Source: Synechococcus sp. PCC 6312 (lineage in GTDB: Bacteria; Cyanobacteriota; Cyanobacteriia; Thermosynechococcales; Thermosynechococcaceae). Taken from it: a stretch of 64,000 nucleotides of DNA. Below, in pieces: positions 39,223 through 48,715 of this stretch (positions are counted from its first letter, which is position 1; every line of letters starts with the position of its first letter). Below the pieces are notes generated by a model. That model was not told where the DNA came from. It ran no database searches and worked only from the letters and a program-made list of their open reading frames with translations. Location: NCBI RefSeq assembly GCF_000316685.1, contig NC_019680.1:2109501-2173500 (forward strand), written 5' to 3'. A program made the position numbers and the translations under genes.

Positions 39223-40359
39223 GTGGCTGTTGCCCCAACTCGCCCTTGGCTACCAATTTCACTCCCCGTTTTAGATCGTTATTTGCTCGTAGAAATGATT
39301 GCTCCGTTTATTTGGGGCCTGGGTATCTTTACGACTATTGCGGCGGTCATTGGGACTGTTTTTGAACTAATTCGGCGTGTCCTCGATTCTGGCCTAGGGG
39401 TGGCTGATGCTGGGCAAGTCTTTCTGCTGCGGCTCCCCAGTTTTATTGTCTTGGGGATTCCGATGGCAATTTTATTTGGCACTCTTATGGCCTACAGTCG
39501 GCTCTCGCGCCGCAGTGAAATTATTGCTTGCAAAAGTGTTGGCATTGGTGCGAGGCGTTTAGTAGTTCCGGCCCTGTTGGCGGGTCTGGTGGCAATGACG
39601 AGTACCTGGGCCTTAAATGAGTATGTGGTGCCGGCCAGTAGTTACCAGGCCTATCTGACGCTAAAAGCGGGGATTGACCAGCCCGTCAAGCCATTTCAAG
39701 AACGGAACATTTTCTATCGGGAATTTGCCCAACGCTATCTTCAGCAGATTTTCTTTGCCCAGGAATTTGATGGCCAGGTGATGCAGGGGGTGACCATACT
39801 AAATTTTGACCAGGGATTATTGTCCGAAATTATTGCCGCTGAGTCGGCCGAGTGGTTCGAGCCAGAACGGGCCTGGGAATTGAGCAATGGCACGCGCTAC
39901 CTTCTGGATGGGAACCAAGCCTATCAAGAGGTTGTCCCCTTTACCCGTCAAGCCTTCACCTATCGCCGCACCCCTCTCGAATTAGCCCAGGAAATTCGCA
40001 CACCGGAGTTTATGAGTAGTGGGGAGGTCAAGGATTTTCTAGGTATCTTGCTCCAAAGTGGTGATCAAAAGCGGATTCGGACTTGGCGCGTTCAACTCCA
40101 AGAAAAACGCTCTCTTCCTTGGGTGTGCCTTCTTTTAGCCCTGATTGGGGCAGTTTTGGGTATTAATTCGCCTCGTAGTAATAATGCCTGGGCTTTTGGC
40201 CTGAGCGTAGCCGTGATTTTTAGTTACTATCTGGTTTCCTTTGTCGCAACCTCATTTGGGCAGGGGGGGATTCTTTCTCCTGCTGTGGCCAGTTGGTCGC
40301 CCAAAATTGGCCTGGGCTTGATTGGGATTATTTTACTGATCCAGGCCCAGCGTCACTAA
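39223..40359 (+). CDS. LptF/LptG (YjgP/YjgQ) family permease
   Basis: A 378-residue membrane protein with the family layout. Three N-terminal helices follow LDRYLLVEMIAPFIWGLGIF, with LRLPSFIVLGIPMAILFGTLMAYSRLSRRSEIIA. A periplasmic beta-rich domain spans roughly residues 130-275, and three C-terminal helices begin KRSLPWVCLLLALIGAVLG. It is predicted to extract lipopolysaccharide from the inner membrane together with LptB. F and G paralogues cannot be told apart by eye. The start is GTG at 39223, 2 bp after pmbA. Confidence 0.9.
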   Translation: MAVAPTRPWLPISLPVLDRYLLVEMIAPFIWGLGIFTTIAAVIGTVFELIRRVLDSGLGVADAGQVFLLRLPSFIVLGIPMAILFGTLMAYSRLSRRSEIIACKSVGIGARRLVVPALLAGLVAMTSTWALNEYVVPASSYQAYLTLKAGIDQPVKPFQERNIFYREFAQRYLQQIFFAQEFDGQVMQGVTILNFDQGLLSEIIAAESAEWFEPERAWELSNGTRYLLDGNQAYQEVVPFTRQAFTYRRTPLELAQEIRTPEFMSSGEVKDFLGILLQSGDQKRIRTWRVQLQEKRSLPWVCLLLALIGAVLGINSPRSNNAWAFGLSVAVIFSYYLVSFVATSFGQGGILSPAVASWSPKIGLGLIGIILLIQAQRH

Positions 40360-40370
40360 ACCCAAACAAG

Positions 40371-41033
40371 CTAGAGCGTCAAAGCCGTAATTGCCGGGGT
40401 GAGAATCAGGTGGCGATCCCGATCAAATTTGAGCCAATTTTCTTCGCGCAGTTTTCCCAATAGCCTGGTAATAGTCACCCGACTCGTCCCAATGGCACTG
40501 GCTAACTGTTGGTGAGTCAGGCGGACTGCTAAACGATGCCCTTGAGGATGGGGATGTCCCACTTCTTGCCGTAGCAAAAATAATAGATGGCGCAAGCGAT
40601 CCTCAATCCGGCGATGGCTAGAAATGGCTAAGATGGCTTCCACCTGCCTTAATCGCCGACTCAAACCCCGAAATAGGCTCTGGTTTAAATTAGGAGAAGA
40701 CTCAACTTCGGTCAAGGTAAAAGACATCAACTCCACCGCCGTCAAGGCGCGGGCCTGGTAGGCTTCCAATGTCGTTAAAGCTGAACCAAAGGGCATCCCC
40801 GGCCCGGCCAACCCTAAAATCACTTCATCGCCACTGGGGTGGAGCAAATTTAATTGGACAATTCCCTGACCAACAACCCAAATCCGCTCAGGATGCAGCC
40901 AAATACAATCGCCCGCCGCAAAATTATGTAACTTAGGAGGGAGGGGACTGGTGCTGACTTGATGCCGATAAATTGCTTCCAGAGATTCTATGTGGGAATC
41001 TGCAAAGGATTGAGGGGGAGTGTAATTCGGCAT
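40371..41033 (-). CDS. Crp/Fnr-family transcriptional regulator
   Basis: A 220-residue regulator. The N-terminal effector domain (~35-125) is a reduced cyclic-nucleotide-binding-like barrel (IWVVGQGIVQLNLLHPSGDEVILGLAGPGMPFG). A long dimerisation helix follows (RRLRQVEAILAISSHRRIEDRL). The C-terminal winged helix has LTHQQLASAIGTSRVTITRLLGKLRE, strongly like the NtcA recognition helix, so it may recognise an NtcA-like half site. The Arg/Glu pair that binds cAMP is not evident, so the ligand is unknown. It is convergent with the lptF/G-like gene. Confidence 0.88.
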   Translation of the reverse strand: MPNYTPPQSFADSHIESLEAIYRHQVSTSPLPPKLHNFAAGDCIWLHPERIWVVGQGIVQLNLLHPSGDEVILGLAGPGMPFGSALTTLEAYQARALTAVELMSFTLTEVESSPNLNQSLFRGLSRRLRQVEAILAISSHRRIEDRLRHLLFLLRQEVGHPHPQGHRLAVRLTHQQLASAIGTSRVTITRLLGKLREENWLKFDRDRHLILTPAITALTL

Positions 41034-41469
41034 ATTGGTGGTGCCTAGGAGTATTCCCCAATACTTTAAGCTGGTTCTGTAAAGCTAAGTTAATCAAAAC
41101 ACCAAGGTTATGTTAAGAGATAGAAATTCAGTATTGATTTATACAATGATTGTCGATGGATAACGAGGAGAAATTCGTAGTTTGAGTAAGCTGCTCTCCC
41201 AATTAACAGCAATAATCTGCTAGGAACAAAACTCTTCAATGACTGCCCAATCTCTCTAGGGTTACCCATTGAGGATTCGATAAACTTTGGTGTAAGGCTA
41301 TCTATTCTGAATGGTCTCTGTCAAGTGACTATCGCTTGTTTGGCTTGTCAGCAACCGTAACGTTATGTCCCACTTTAAGAGTAGTTAGCAGCAATAAATT
41401 TAATAAAAAATAGTCTCCAGGTCTGGGGACAGAATTTATAACCTTGATAGAAATGATAAAATCAAGGGC
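41034..41469. other. long intergenic region upstream of the thiC riboswitch
   Basis: This 436-bp divergent gap separates the Crp-family gene from the TPP riboswitch. I see a hairpin at 41413-41430 (GTCTCCA-GGTC-TGGGGAC, one G-T pair) that is not followed by a T-run. No open frame or tRNA is recognisable. The length leaves room for an unannotated small RNA, but nothing seen proves one. Confidence 0.35.
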
Positions 41470-42966
<1,497 letters not shown>

Positions 42967-42986
42967 GCTAGAGTTGGGGTGGGAAT

Positions 42987-43550
42987 GTGGTTAGTTTTCT
43001 CCAAGTCCTGCCCCGCTCCTTAGCAACATTTCTCTTTGCCTTAGCTGCACTGTTGAGGTTCTATGGAAACACCGAATCCATCCCCCTCCCATTCTTCCGC
43101 CTCACCTACCTCCAATGGAGTCTTGCAACCTTTGTGGCGGCCGCACTGGCTCTGGTGGCTAATCTCAGCCTTGAGTGGTACGCTCTCCATCGAGGAAGAA
43201 ATCGTGATGATCAAACAAGACAGAGAGAGGTTGAGGCAAGAAACCGAGAGATTGAAGCAAGAGAACGCGAAATACGACGGGATCGTGCAGCAGAATCAGA
43301 CCGTGAGCTTGCAGCTAGAGAACGAGAGCTTGCGAGTCAAGAAAGAAATCGAGCAAATCGAGAACGAAACCGAGCGGATCAGGAAAGAGAACGAGCAAAT
43401 CGAGAAAGACTATGCGCGGCTAAGCGAGCTGCTCTCCAAGGTCAATGCTTTGTGGCGCTCTTCCGATTCCAACTTGACCCCACCAACATAAATCGTGAGC
43501 GTTTGCGGGATTTAATGGCTTTGCTTGATGAGTACAGCGATATTGCGTAA
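42987..43550 (+). CDS. membrane-anchored Arg/Glu-rich coiled-coil protein
   Basis: A 187-residue protein from GTG at 42987. It has two N-terminal membrane segments (about 10-25 and 42-62), then a highly charged region of Arg-Glu-rich heptad-like repeats (NREIEAREREIRRDR, ELAARERELASQERNR). The C-terminal patch CFVALFRFQLDPTNINRERLRDLMALLDEYS is more globular and seems conserved-looking. A second frame over 43063-43491 also reads as a coiled coil. I favour this frame because both its ends look like real protein. Function unknown. It follows thiC by 20 bp. Confidence 0.6.
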   Translation: MVSFLQVLPRSLATFLFALAALLRFYGNTESIPLPFFRLTYLQWSLATFVAAALALVANLSLEWYALHRGRNRDDQTRQREVEARNREIEAREREIRRDRAAESDRELAARERELASQERNRANRERNRADQERERANRERLCAAKRAALQGQCFVALFRFQLDPTNINRERLRDLMALLDEYSDIA

Positions 43551-43690
43551 TCTGCCTATCAATCGAGAGCGTTAGTCAAGCTGCGACTGTGCTGATCGTC
43601 GTGCTGAAGTTCTAGACCAAACGAAAGTCACTGTCATGAATGAAGACGGATTGCTATAATCGCCATACTCAAAACCATCGCTAGGCATTA

Positions 43691-44413
43691 ATGTCCACTG
43701 CTACTTTTTTAGTGATTCATGGAAGCCGTGACCCCAGGCCTGGCCTGGAACTTGCTGAACTATTACGGCAATTACGGTCACATTCGCCAAGATCTTTAAT
43801 GGGGGGCGGGGCACTAGAGGCTACAGAAATTTCTTTGACAGAACAGATCCAGCAGTTTAGCCACCAGGCCCAAATTTGTGGCTACCCGGCCATTAACGTA
43901 CTCCCATTATTTTTATTGCCCGGTGTTCATGTCTGTGAAGATGTTCCTGCCGCTGTCAAAACTGCCCAGGCCCTCAGCCCGTTACCGATTACCTTGCTGC
44001 CTTACCTCGGCCAACAACCAGGTTTAATGCCACTCTTGCAATCAATCCTGAAGGCAAACCAGGCCTGGGTATTTCTGGGCCATGGGAGTCGGCGGCCAGG
44101 GGCAATGGCGTGGATTGATCATCTGGCTGGACAACTCGGGGCAATACCTGCCTATTGGACAAAACCGGAAAGCCTTAAAGTAGCCATTGAGCAGCTGGTG
44201 TCTCAAGGAACAACGGAGATTAGAATTTTTCCCTATCTGCTTTTTGCAGGCAAACTTTTGGAATTGATAACTCAACAGGTACAAGATCTGAATCTGGACT
44301 ATCCCCAGTTAAGGCTGCATTTGACCGATTGTTTACGCCCAGGCCCGGAATTAGTCAATCTGGTTCAGGATGGCCTGGGATTTTCCGAAACTCTTGTTTT
44401 AAGCTCTAATTAA
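43691..44413 (+). CDS. sirB: sirohydrochlorin chelatase (CbiX/SirB type, two-domain)
   Basis: A 240-residue protein with two CbiX-like halves. The first begins FLVIHGSRDPRPGLELAELL and the second has WVFLGHGSRRPGAMAW. Each carries the metal-handling His (HGS) of class II chelatases. It inserts iron (siroheme) or cobalt (early B12) into sirohydrochlorin. The gene precedes cobA by only 2 bp on the same strand, and cobA makes the precursor precorrin-2, so the two act in sequence. Confidence 0.88.
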   Translation: MSTATFLVIHGSRDPRPGLELAELLRQLRSHSPRSLMGGGALEATEISLTEQIQQFSHQAQICGYPAINVLPLFLLPGVHVCEDVPAAVKTAQALSPLPITLLPYLGQQPGLMPLLQSILKANQAWVFLGHGSRRPGAMAWIDHLAGQLGAIPAYWTKPESLKVAIEQLVSQGTTEIRIFPYLLFAGKLLELITQQVQDLNLDYPQLRLHLTDCLRPGPELVNLVQDGLGFSETLVLSSN

Positions 44414-44415
44414 TT

Positions 44416-45168
44416 ATGGGTGAAAGTTCTACGGTTGGTAAAGTCTATTTAGTGGGTGCGGGGCCTGGAGATCCGGGTCTATTGACGGTGCGGGGAAAAA
44501 CCCTTTTAGAATGTGCTGATGTTGTTTTGTATGATGCCCTGATCAGCCCAGAGATTTTTAACTTAATTAACCCGATGGCGGAACTAATTCATGTGGGGAA
44601 ACGCCGGGGGAATCACTCCTTAAATCAGGCAGAAATTATTCAACTGTTGATTGACCAGGCCCAGGAACACGCCATTGTAGTCCGACTGAAGGGGGGCGAT
44701 CCGTTTATTTTTGGGCGGGGGGGAGAGGAGTTGATTGCCTTAACCCAGGCCAAAGTTCCGGTGGAGGTTGTACCGGGTGTGACCAGTGGAATTGCCGTTC
44801 CAGCGAAGTTAAATATTCCCCTGACCCATCGGGAACTCAGTTCATCCGTACTGTTGGTCACTGGTCATGAGGGGGCTGGCAAATATCAACCGGACGTGAA
44901 TTGGGATGCGGTGGCCCATGCTGCCGATACGATTGTGATTTACATGGGCCTGCACAACCTCAGTCAAATTCGCCAGGCCTTGCTAACTGCGGGGCGAGAC
45001 CCTAATACACCCATGGCCTTAATTCAAGCCGGAACCCAACCCGAAGAAAAAATTATCATCACAACCTTGGGGGCAGAGTTTGAGGGCCTAGAAAATACCA
45101 AAAAACCGACTTTAATTGTGATTGGGGAAGTGATCAATATCCGTGAACTTTGCCAGAATTTAATCTAA
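44416..45168 (+). CDS. cobA: uroporphyrinogen-III C-methyltransferase
   Basis: A SUMT enzyme of 250 residues that methylates uroporphyrinogen III at C-2 and C-7 to give precorrin-2, the branch point to siroheme and cobalamin. Motifs: VYLVGAGPGDPGLLTVRG, LVRLKGGDPFIFGRGGEE (here VRLKGGDPF), VPGVTSGIAVPA, and NIPLTHRELSSS. It is a stand-alone SUMT, not fused to a CysG-type oxidase/chelatase; the chelatase role is supplied by the gene directly upstream. Confidence 0.95.
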   Translation: MGESSTVGKVYLVGAGPGDPGLLTVRGKTLLECADVVLYDALISPEIFNLINPMAELIHVGKRRGNHSLNQAEIIQLLIDQAQEHAIVVRLKGGDPFIFGRGGEELIALTQAKVPVEVVPGVTSGIAVPAKLNIPLTHRELSSSVLLVTGHEGAGKYQPDVNWDAVAHAADTIVIYMGLHNLSQIRQALLTAGRDPNTPMALIQAGTQPEEKIIITTLGAEFEGLENTKKPTLIVIGEVINIRELCQNLI

Positions 45169-45184
45169 AAAAGCAGCGCGATGA

Positions 45185-45826
45185 CTACTGGACACAACCC
45201 CTCCAGGCCTGGTGAGCATAGATTAAAACAGCCTGATTTTGAGTTGTAGGTTGCAGTTGCCATTGATGGATGATCTCTTGTGCTTCGGGAACGTAACTTA
45301 CCCAATGTCCCAGGCCATGAAGGGCCGAAACAATCACCTGATCATTTTCAAAAAATAAGGCTTCTGCCATGACAGTTAGGGCTGCATCCGTCATTTCTAC
45401 ACTGATGCTTGGATGGCCGGGATACAGGACAAAAATATCCCAGAACATATAGCAAAGGTAACCAATGGGGCCATCATCCAGATCATGGCCAATCCATTTA
45501 ACCGGGGCCTGGCAGAGGGGATTAAAGTAGTTTTGATAGAGGTATTTAAGGTTTTCTATGGCTGTGACCTTGCGCTGATGATCGGGGGTTTCTAAGTAAC
45601 TGAAAACAGCATAACCACAGGCGTTGGAAAACAGAAGTTGTAGGCCAATCCCAATTTGCTCTTTGGTAAAAAGCTGAGGAATAGCGGGATCGACTAGAGC
45701 CTGGTCAATGAAGTCTAAGGTTTGGCCTGGAGAGAGGCGGTAGGTTTCATCTCGCAATTCCCAAAATACGGGGTCAATGTTGGGAGGCGTATCAAAAATG
45801 TCCTGTCGCCAATCGCAATAATTCAT
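45185..45826 (-). CDS. conserved hypothetical protein downstream of murG
   Basis: A 213-residue protein beginning MNYCDWRQDIFDTPPNIDPVFW. It is helix-rich, with a motif VIVSALHGLGHWVSY near residue 175 that recalls HEAT-type or armadillo-type helices. I do not recognise the family and assign no function. The frame extends to a GTG at 45838 that overlaps the murG stop; ATG 45826 leaves a 4-bp gap and is used here. It is likely cotranscribed with murG. Confidence 0.7.
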   Translation of the reverse strand: MNYCDWRQDIFDTPPNIDPVFWELRDETYRLSPGQTLDFIDQALVDPAIPQLFTKEQIGIGLQLLFSNACGYAVFSYLETPDHQRKVTAIENLKYLYQNYFNPLCQAPVKWIGHDLDDGPIGYLCYMFWDIFVLYPGHPSISVEMTDAALTVMAEALFFENDQVIVSALHGLGHWVSYVPEAQEIIHQWQLQPTTQNQAVLIYAHQAWRGCVQ

Positions 45827-45830
45827 TCGC

Positions 45831-46913
45831 TTAAGCACACTGACTTCTAATCAGGCTCACGAGTTGATCCACACTATCGGGAACGGCTAAAGACCGAGCT
45901 TGGCTGGACATTTTTTCTAGCTTGGCTGGATGTTTGAGCAGGTCTAAAACAATTTCTTGTAATTGGGTGCTGGTTAGCTCCTGTTGCCGATGGGTATAAG
46001 CGGCCCCGGCCTGGGCAAAGACTTGGGCGTTAAACCACTGATGATCTTCGGCGGCAAAGGGGTAGGGAATTAAAATACTTGGGGTGGCGGTGATCGCTAA
46101 TTCGGTTAAGGCACTGGCCCCGGATCGACTAATGGCTAGGTCAGCCCGCTGCAACAGAGGAGCCATGTCATGATAGAACGGCAGACTGAAATAATGGGGA
46201 TGCTGTAGGGCCTGGGCCTCAGGATCATTATGACCCGTTAAGTGGACAACCCAGGCCCCCCGCTGCAACCAGGCCCCGACTGCACCCCGAACTAACTGGT
46301 TTAAGCCCACAGCCCCTTGACTGCCCCCCATCGCCACAATTAAGGTGACATCCTCAGGAATGGTGACATTCTCAATTTGGAGGCTCATTGAGTTAGTGGC
46401 CTGGTGTAAAAACTCTGGGCGGACAGGGGTTCCAGTGATTTTAATCGGAGTTTTGGATTGACCCTGTTTGAGTCGTTTGGCCGCTGCATCCATCCCCACG
46501 GCCACAGTTGAACACCAAGGAGTTAACCAACGGGTGACTTTGCCGGGGAGAGCATTGGAATCATGGAGAATGGCTGGTAGCCCTAAACTCCGAGCCGCTA
46601 AAATTGCCGGGGATGAAATATAGCCGCCTGTGGTAAACACACCCCCATAGTTTCCGGTTTTCAAGATTTTCCGGGTTTGGCGAATCGCTTTGAGCAACTG
46701 GACAAGGGGTTTGACGTTACTGAGGGGGTTACGACTTTGAAATCCGCCCATTTTGATGGTGACTAAGGGGAAATGGCCTGGGATTAACTCGTTCTCTAAG
46801 CGATCTGGCACACCCAACCAAGTAATTTCGTAATCGGTCAGGGCCTGGGCCACCGCCAAAGCCGGAAATAAATGGCCCCCGGTTCCACTGGCAGCAATTA
46901 AAAGTTTTGGCAC
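45831..46913 (-). CDS. murG: UDP-N-acetylglucosamine--N-acetylmuramyl-(pentapeptide) pyrophosphoryl-undecaprenol N-acetylglucosamine transferase
   Basis: This membrane-associated GT-B enzyme converts lipid I to lipid II in peptidoglycan synthesis. The 360 residues include the N-terminal glycine loop AASGTGGHLFPALAVAQAL, FTTGGYISSPAILAARSLGLPAILHDSNALPG, VAMGGSQGAVGLNQLV, ADLAISRSGASALTELA, and PSILIPYPFAAEDHQWFNA. All are standard MurG donor and acceptor motifs. It stands apart from other mur genes, as usual in cyanobacteria, and is followed by the hypothetical gene above. Confidence 0.96.
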   Translation of the reverse strand: MPKLLIAASGTGGHLFPALAVAQALTDYEITWLGVPDRLENELIPGHFPLVTIKMGGFQSRNPLSNVKPLVQLLKAIRQTRKILKTGNYGGVFTTGGYISSPAILAARSLGLPAILHDSNALPGKVTRWLTPWCSTVAVGMDAAAKRLKQGQSKTPIKITGTPVRPEFLHQATNSMSLQIENVTIPEDVTLIVAMGGSQGAVGLNQLVRGAVGAWLQRGAWVVHLTGHNDPEAQALQHPHYFSLPFYHDMAPLLQRADLAISRSGASALTELAITATPSILIPYPFAAEDHQWFNAQVFAQAGAAYTHRQQELTSTQLQEIVLDLLKHPAKLEKMSSQARSLAVPDSVDQLVSLIRSQCA

Positions 46914-47206
46914 AGATTCTCCTCAGTTCACGCTTAGCCTATTTTCCCCTGAGTTTGGTCATGGCTCGCATTAAAGGTATTTAGAATGACCCGAATATAG
47001 TGATCTAAGCCTAGGCATAGAGACTGAAAACTCAAACATTACAGCTTCAAACTCAGATCATTGATCCCAGGTTTACAAGCGATATACTAAGATTACTCTT
47101 AATAAAACTCTTAATTGGGGTGCCATGCAGGGAATTTCTGTATAATTCGTAATTAGGTTGACAAGCCAAGGACAATTAGAATTTATAAATTTGTAGTATT
47201 TGTATT

Positions 47207-47884
47207 ATGCACAGAAAAGCGGTTCCAGAGAAAATAAGGAAGCGAATATTTCAAGAAGCTAGCATGGTTTGCCCAGTATGTGGAGAGACTGATGTAACTA
47301 CGTTAGAAATGCATCATATAGACCCCTACTCTGAAGTCGTTAATCATAAGGAAGAGAACATAATTCTGCTATGTAGTAACTGCCACTCTAAAGTTACAGC
47401 AGGCAAAATTTCAAAGGAAGAAATCCTCAAATTAAAGATATCGCTCATGCACGGAAATAATCCCAACTTGAACAGGGCGAAGGATACTAATGTCATAAAT
47501 TTTAATCAAAGCGTTAATAATGGCGTAATTGCAAACAATCTACACATTAAGAATGAAGGCGGAAAAATAAAAGTAAATCCTCCGAATGGAACTATTGCCT
47601 CTAGTATGCATCATAAAAATTATGTTAAGAGACTTATTGATAGATATCATGAATTTAAACTTGCAGATGTTGGTGCTAAAAACATGAACTATACGTTATT
47701 GTATAGTACTATCAAAAGAGAATTTGGAGCAAAATGGGATATGATTCCATTAGACCAATTCGAGAGACTAGTATCATATATACAAAGAAGAATTGACAAT
47801 ACAATATTAGGTAAGAATCAGAAGTCCAACGACGTTAAGCGTTACTCTACATTTGACGAATTTTTGAGTAAATATTCTAGCTAA
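47207..47884 (+). CDS. HNH-endonuclease-domain protein
   Basis: A 225-residue protein. The N-terminal half (about residues 20-70) carries a zinc-ribbon HNH module: CPVCGETDVTTLEMHHIDPYSE, then NIILLCSNCHSKVTAG. It therefore has two CxxC pairs and the HH/H catalytic residues. The C-terminal half (from about residue 130, KNYVKRLIDRYHEFKLAD) is helical and unassigned. The sequence is strikingly AT-rich against its neighbours and stands alone between murG and a toxin-antitoxin pair. It is probably a horizontally gained defence-type or mobile-element nuclease. Confidence 0.8.
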   Translation: MHRKAVPEKIRKRIFQEASMVCPVCGETDVTTLEMHHIDPYSEVVNHKEENIILLCSNCHSKVTAGKISKEEILKLKISLMHGNNPNLNRAKDTNVINFNQSVNNGVIANNLHIKNEGGKIKVNPPNGTIASSMHHKNYVKRLIDRYHEFKLADVGAKNMNYTLLYSTIKREFGAKWDMIPLDQFERLVSYIQRRIDNTILGKNQKSNDVKRYSTFDEFLSKYSS

Positions 47885-48000
47885 GTTAACTTTTTTATAG
47901 CATAGTTTTATGCAGTTATTAAAGCCTTAACTGCTTATTATGCTAAGGATAGTTCAAAATATTATATTTGTGGAATATTTACTGCTGCCAATTATTTCTG

Positions 48001-48095
48001 TTAGCTTAATGCTCTTTCGTTGAGTTTGTCCATCGCCCCGGCTTGAACCCGCTAAAGATGGGCGTGAATTCCAGGCCTTTAGAACCAAGCGCTCT
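48001..48095 (-). pseudogene. decayed C-terminus of an ABC exporter gene
   Basis: On the minus strand this reads GIHAHL*RVQAGAMDKLNERALS*, matching the end of the intact ABC gene at 48712 (GIYTHLWRVQTGAMGEIEKSLR*) down to the stop codon. The Trp codon is TAG here (48052-48054). Weak similarity (LGSKG) continues to about 48095 behind a frameshift. The fragment and the intact gene end flank the toxin-antitoxin pair in the same orientation. Confidence 0.75.
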
Positions 48096-48137
48096 GGATA
48101 TAATCTAAACACACACAACTTTCTTATTTTCCCCCAT

Positions 48138-48362
48138 ATGGACTACCAACACATCATCACAATTGAGCCAGGAAAGCGTAGTGGCAAGCCTTGTATTCGA
48201 GGGATGCGGATCACGGTCTATGACATCCTAGAATATTTGGCATCTGGCATGACCGAAACGGAAATTCTAGAAGATTTTTCTGAACTCACTTCAGATGATA
48301 TTAAAGCTTGCCTTTCATTTGCGGCTGATCGTGAGAAGAAATTATTTGTGACATCCCTGTGA
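48138..48362 (+). CDS. DUF433 antitoxin-like protein
   Basis: A 74-residue protein with the DUF433 pattern: ITIEPGKRSGKPCIRGMRITVYDILEYLASGMTETEILEDF, followed by TSDDIKACLSFAADRE. DUF433 proteins are helix-turn-helix antitoxins often paired with DUF5615 toxins (VapB45/VapC45-like). The next gene starts with a GTG that overlaps this stop by four bases (GTGA), the standard coupling for such pairs. Confidence 0.9.
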   Translation: MDYQHIITIEPGKRSGKPCIRGMRITVYDILEYLASGMTETEILEDFSELTSDDIKACLSFAADREKKLFVTSL

Positions 48363-48715
48363 AACTGCTCTTAGATGAAAATCTATCTGACCGAATTGTT
48401 AGCAGAATTATCGATCTCTATCCTGATTCCAAGCACGTCAAAACCCTAGGATTAATTAATACGGACGATACCGTAATTTGGAACTATGCCAAAACGCATG
48501 GTTTTATAATTGTTTCTAAAGATTCTGATTTTCATCAACGAAGTTTACTCTATGGTCATCCACCCAAGTTTATTTATCTTCGAGTTGGCAATTGCCCGAC
48601 ATCGTTGATTATTCAAACTTTGAGGGATAACAGAGACACAATCACCCAGTTTGAAGGTCGCCACACAGAAAGTCTTTTGATCTTGACATCGGGGAAAGCC
48701 GCAGCGCAAGGTTAG
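48359..48715 (+). CDS. DUF5615 PIN-like toxin
   Basis: A 118-residue protein with PIN-like acidic residues: LLLDENLSDRIVSRI at the start, TDDTVIWNYAKTHGFIIVSKDSDFHQ in the middle, and PPKFIYLRVGNCPT. It is the predicted RNase partner of the DUF433 protein upstream (GTG start overlapping by four bases). The stop at 48713-48715 overlaps the stop of the convergent ABC exporter (48712-48714), an unusually tight junction consistent with insertion next to the gene end. Confidence 0.88.
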   Translation: MKLLLDENLSDRIVSRIIDLYPDSKHVKTLGLINTDDTVIWNYAKTHGFIIVSKDSDFHQRSLLYGHPPKFIYLRVGNCPTSLIIQTLRDNRDTITQFEGRHTESLLILTSGKAAAQG

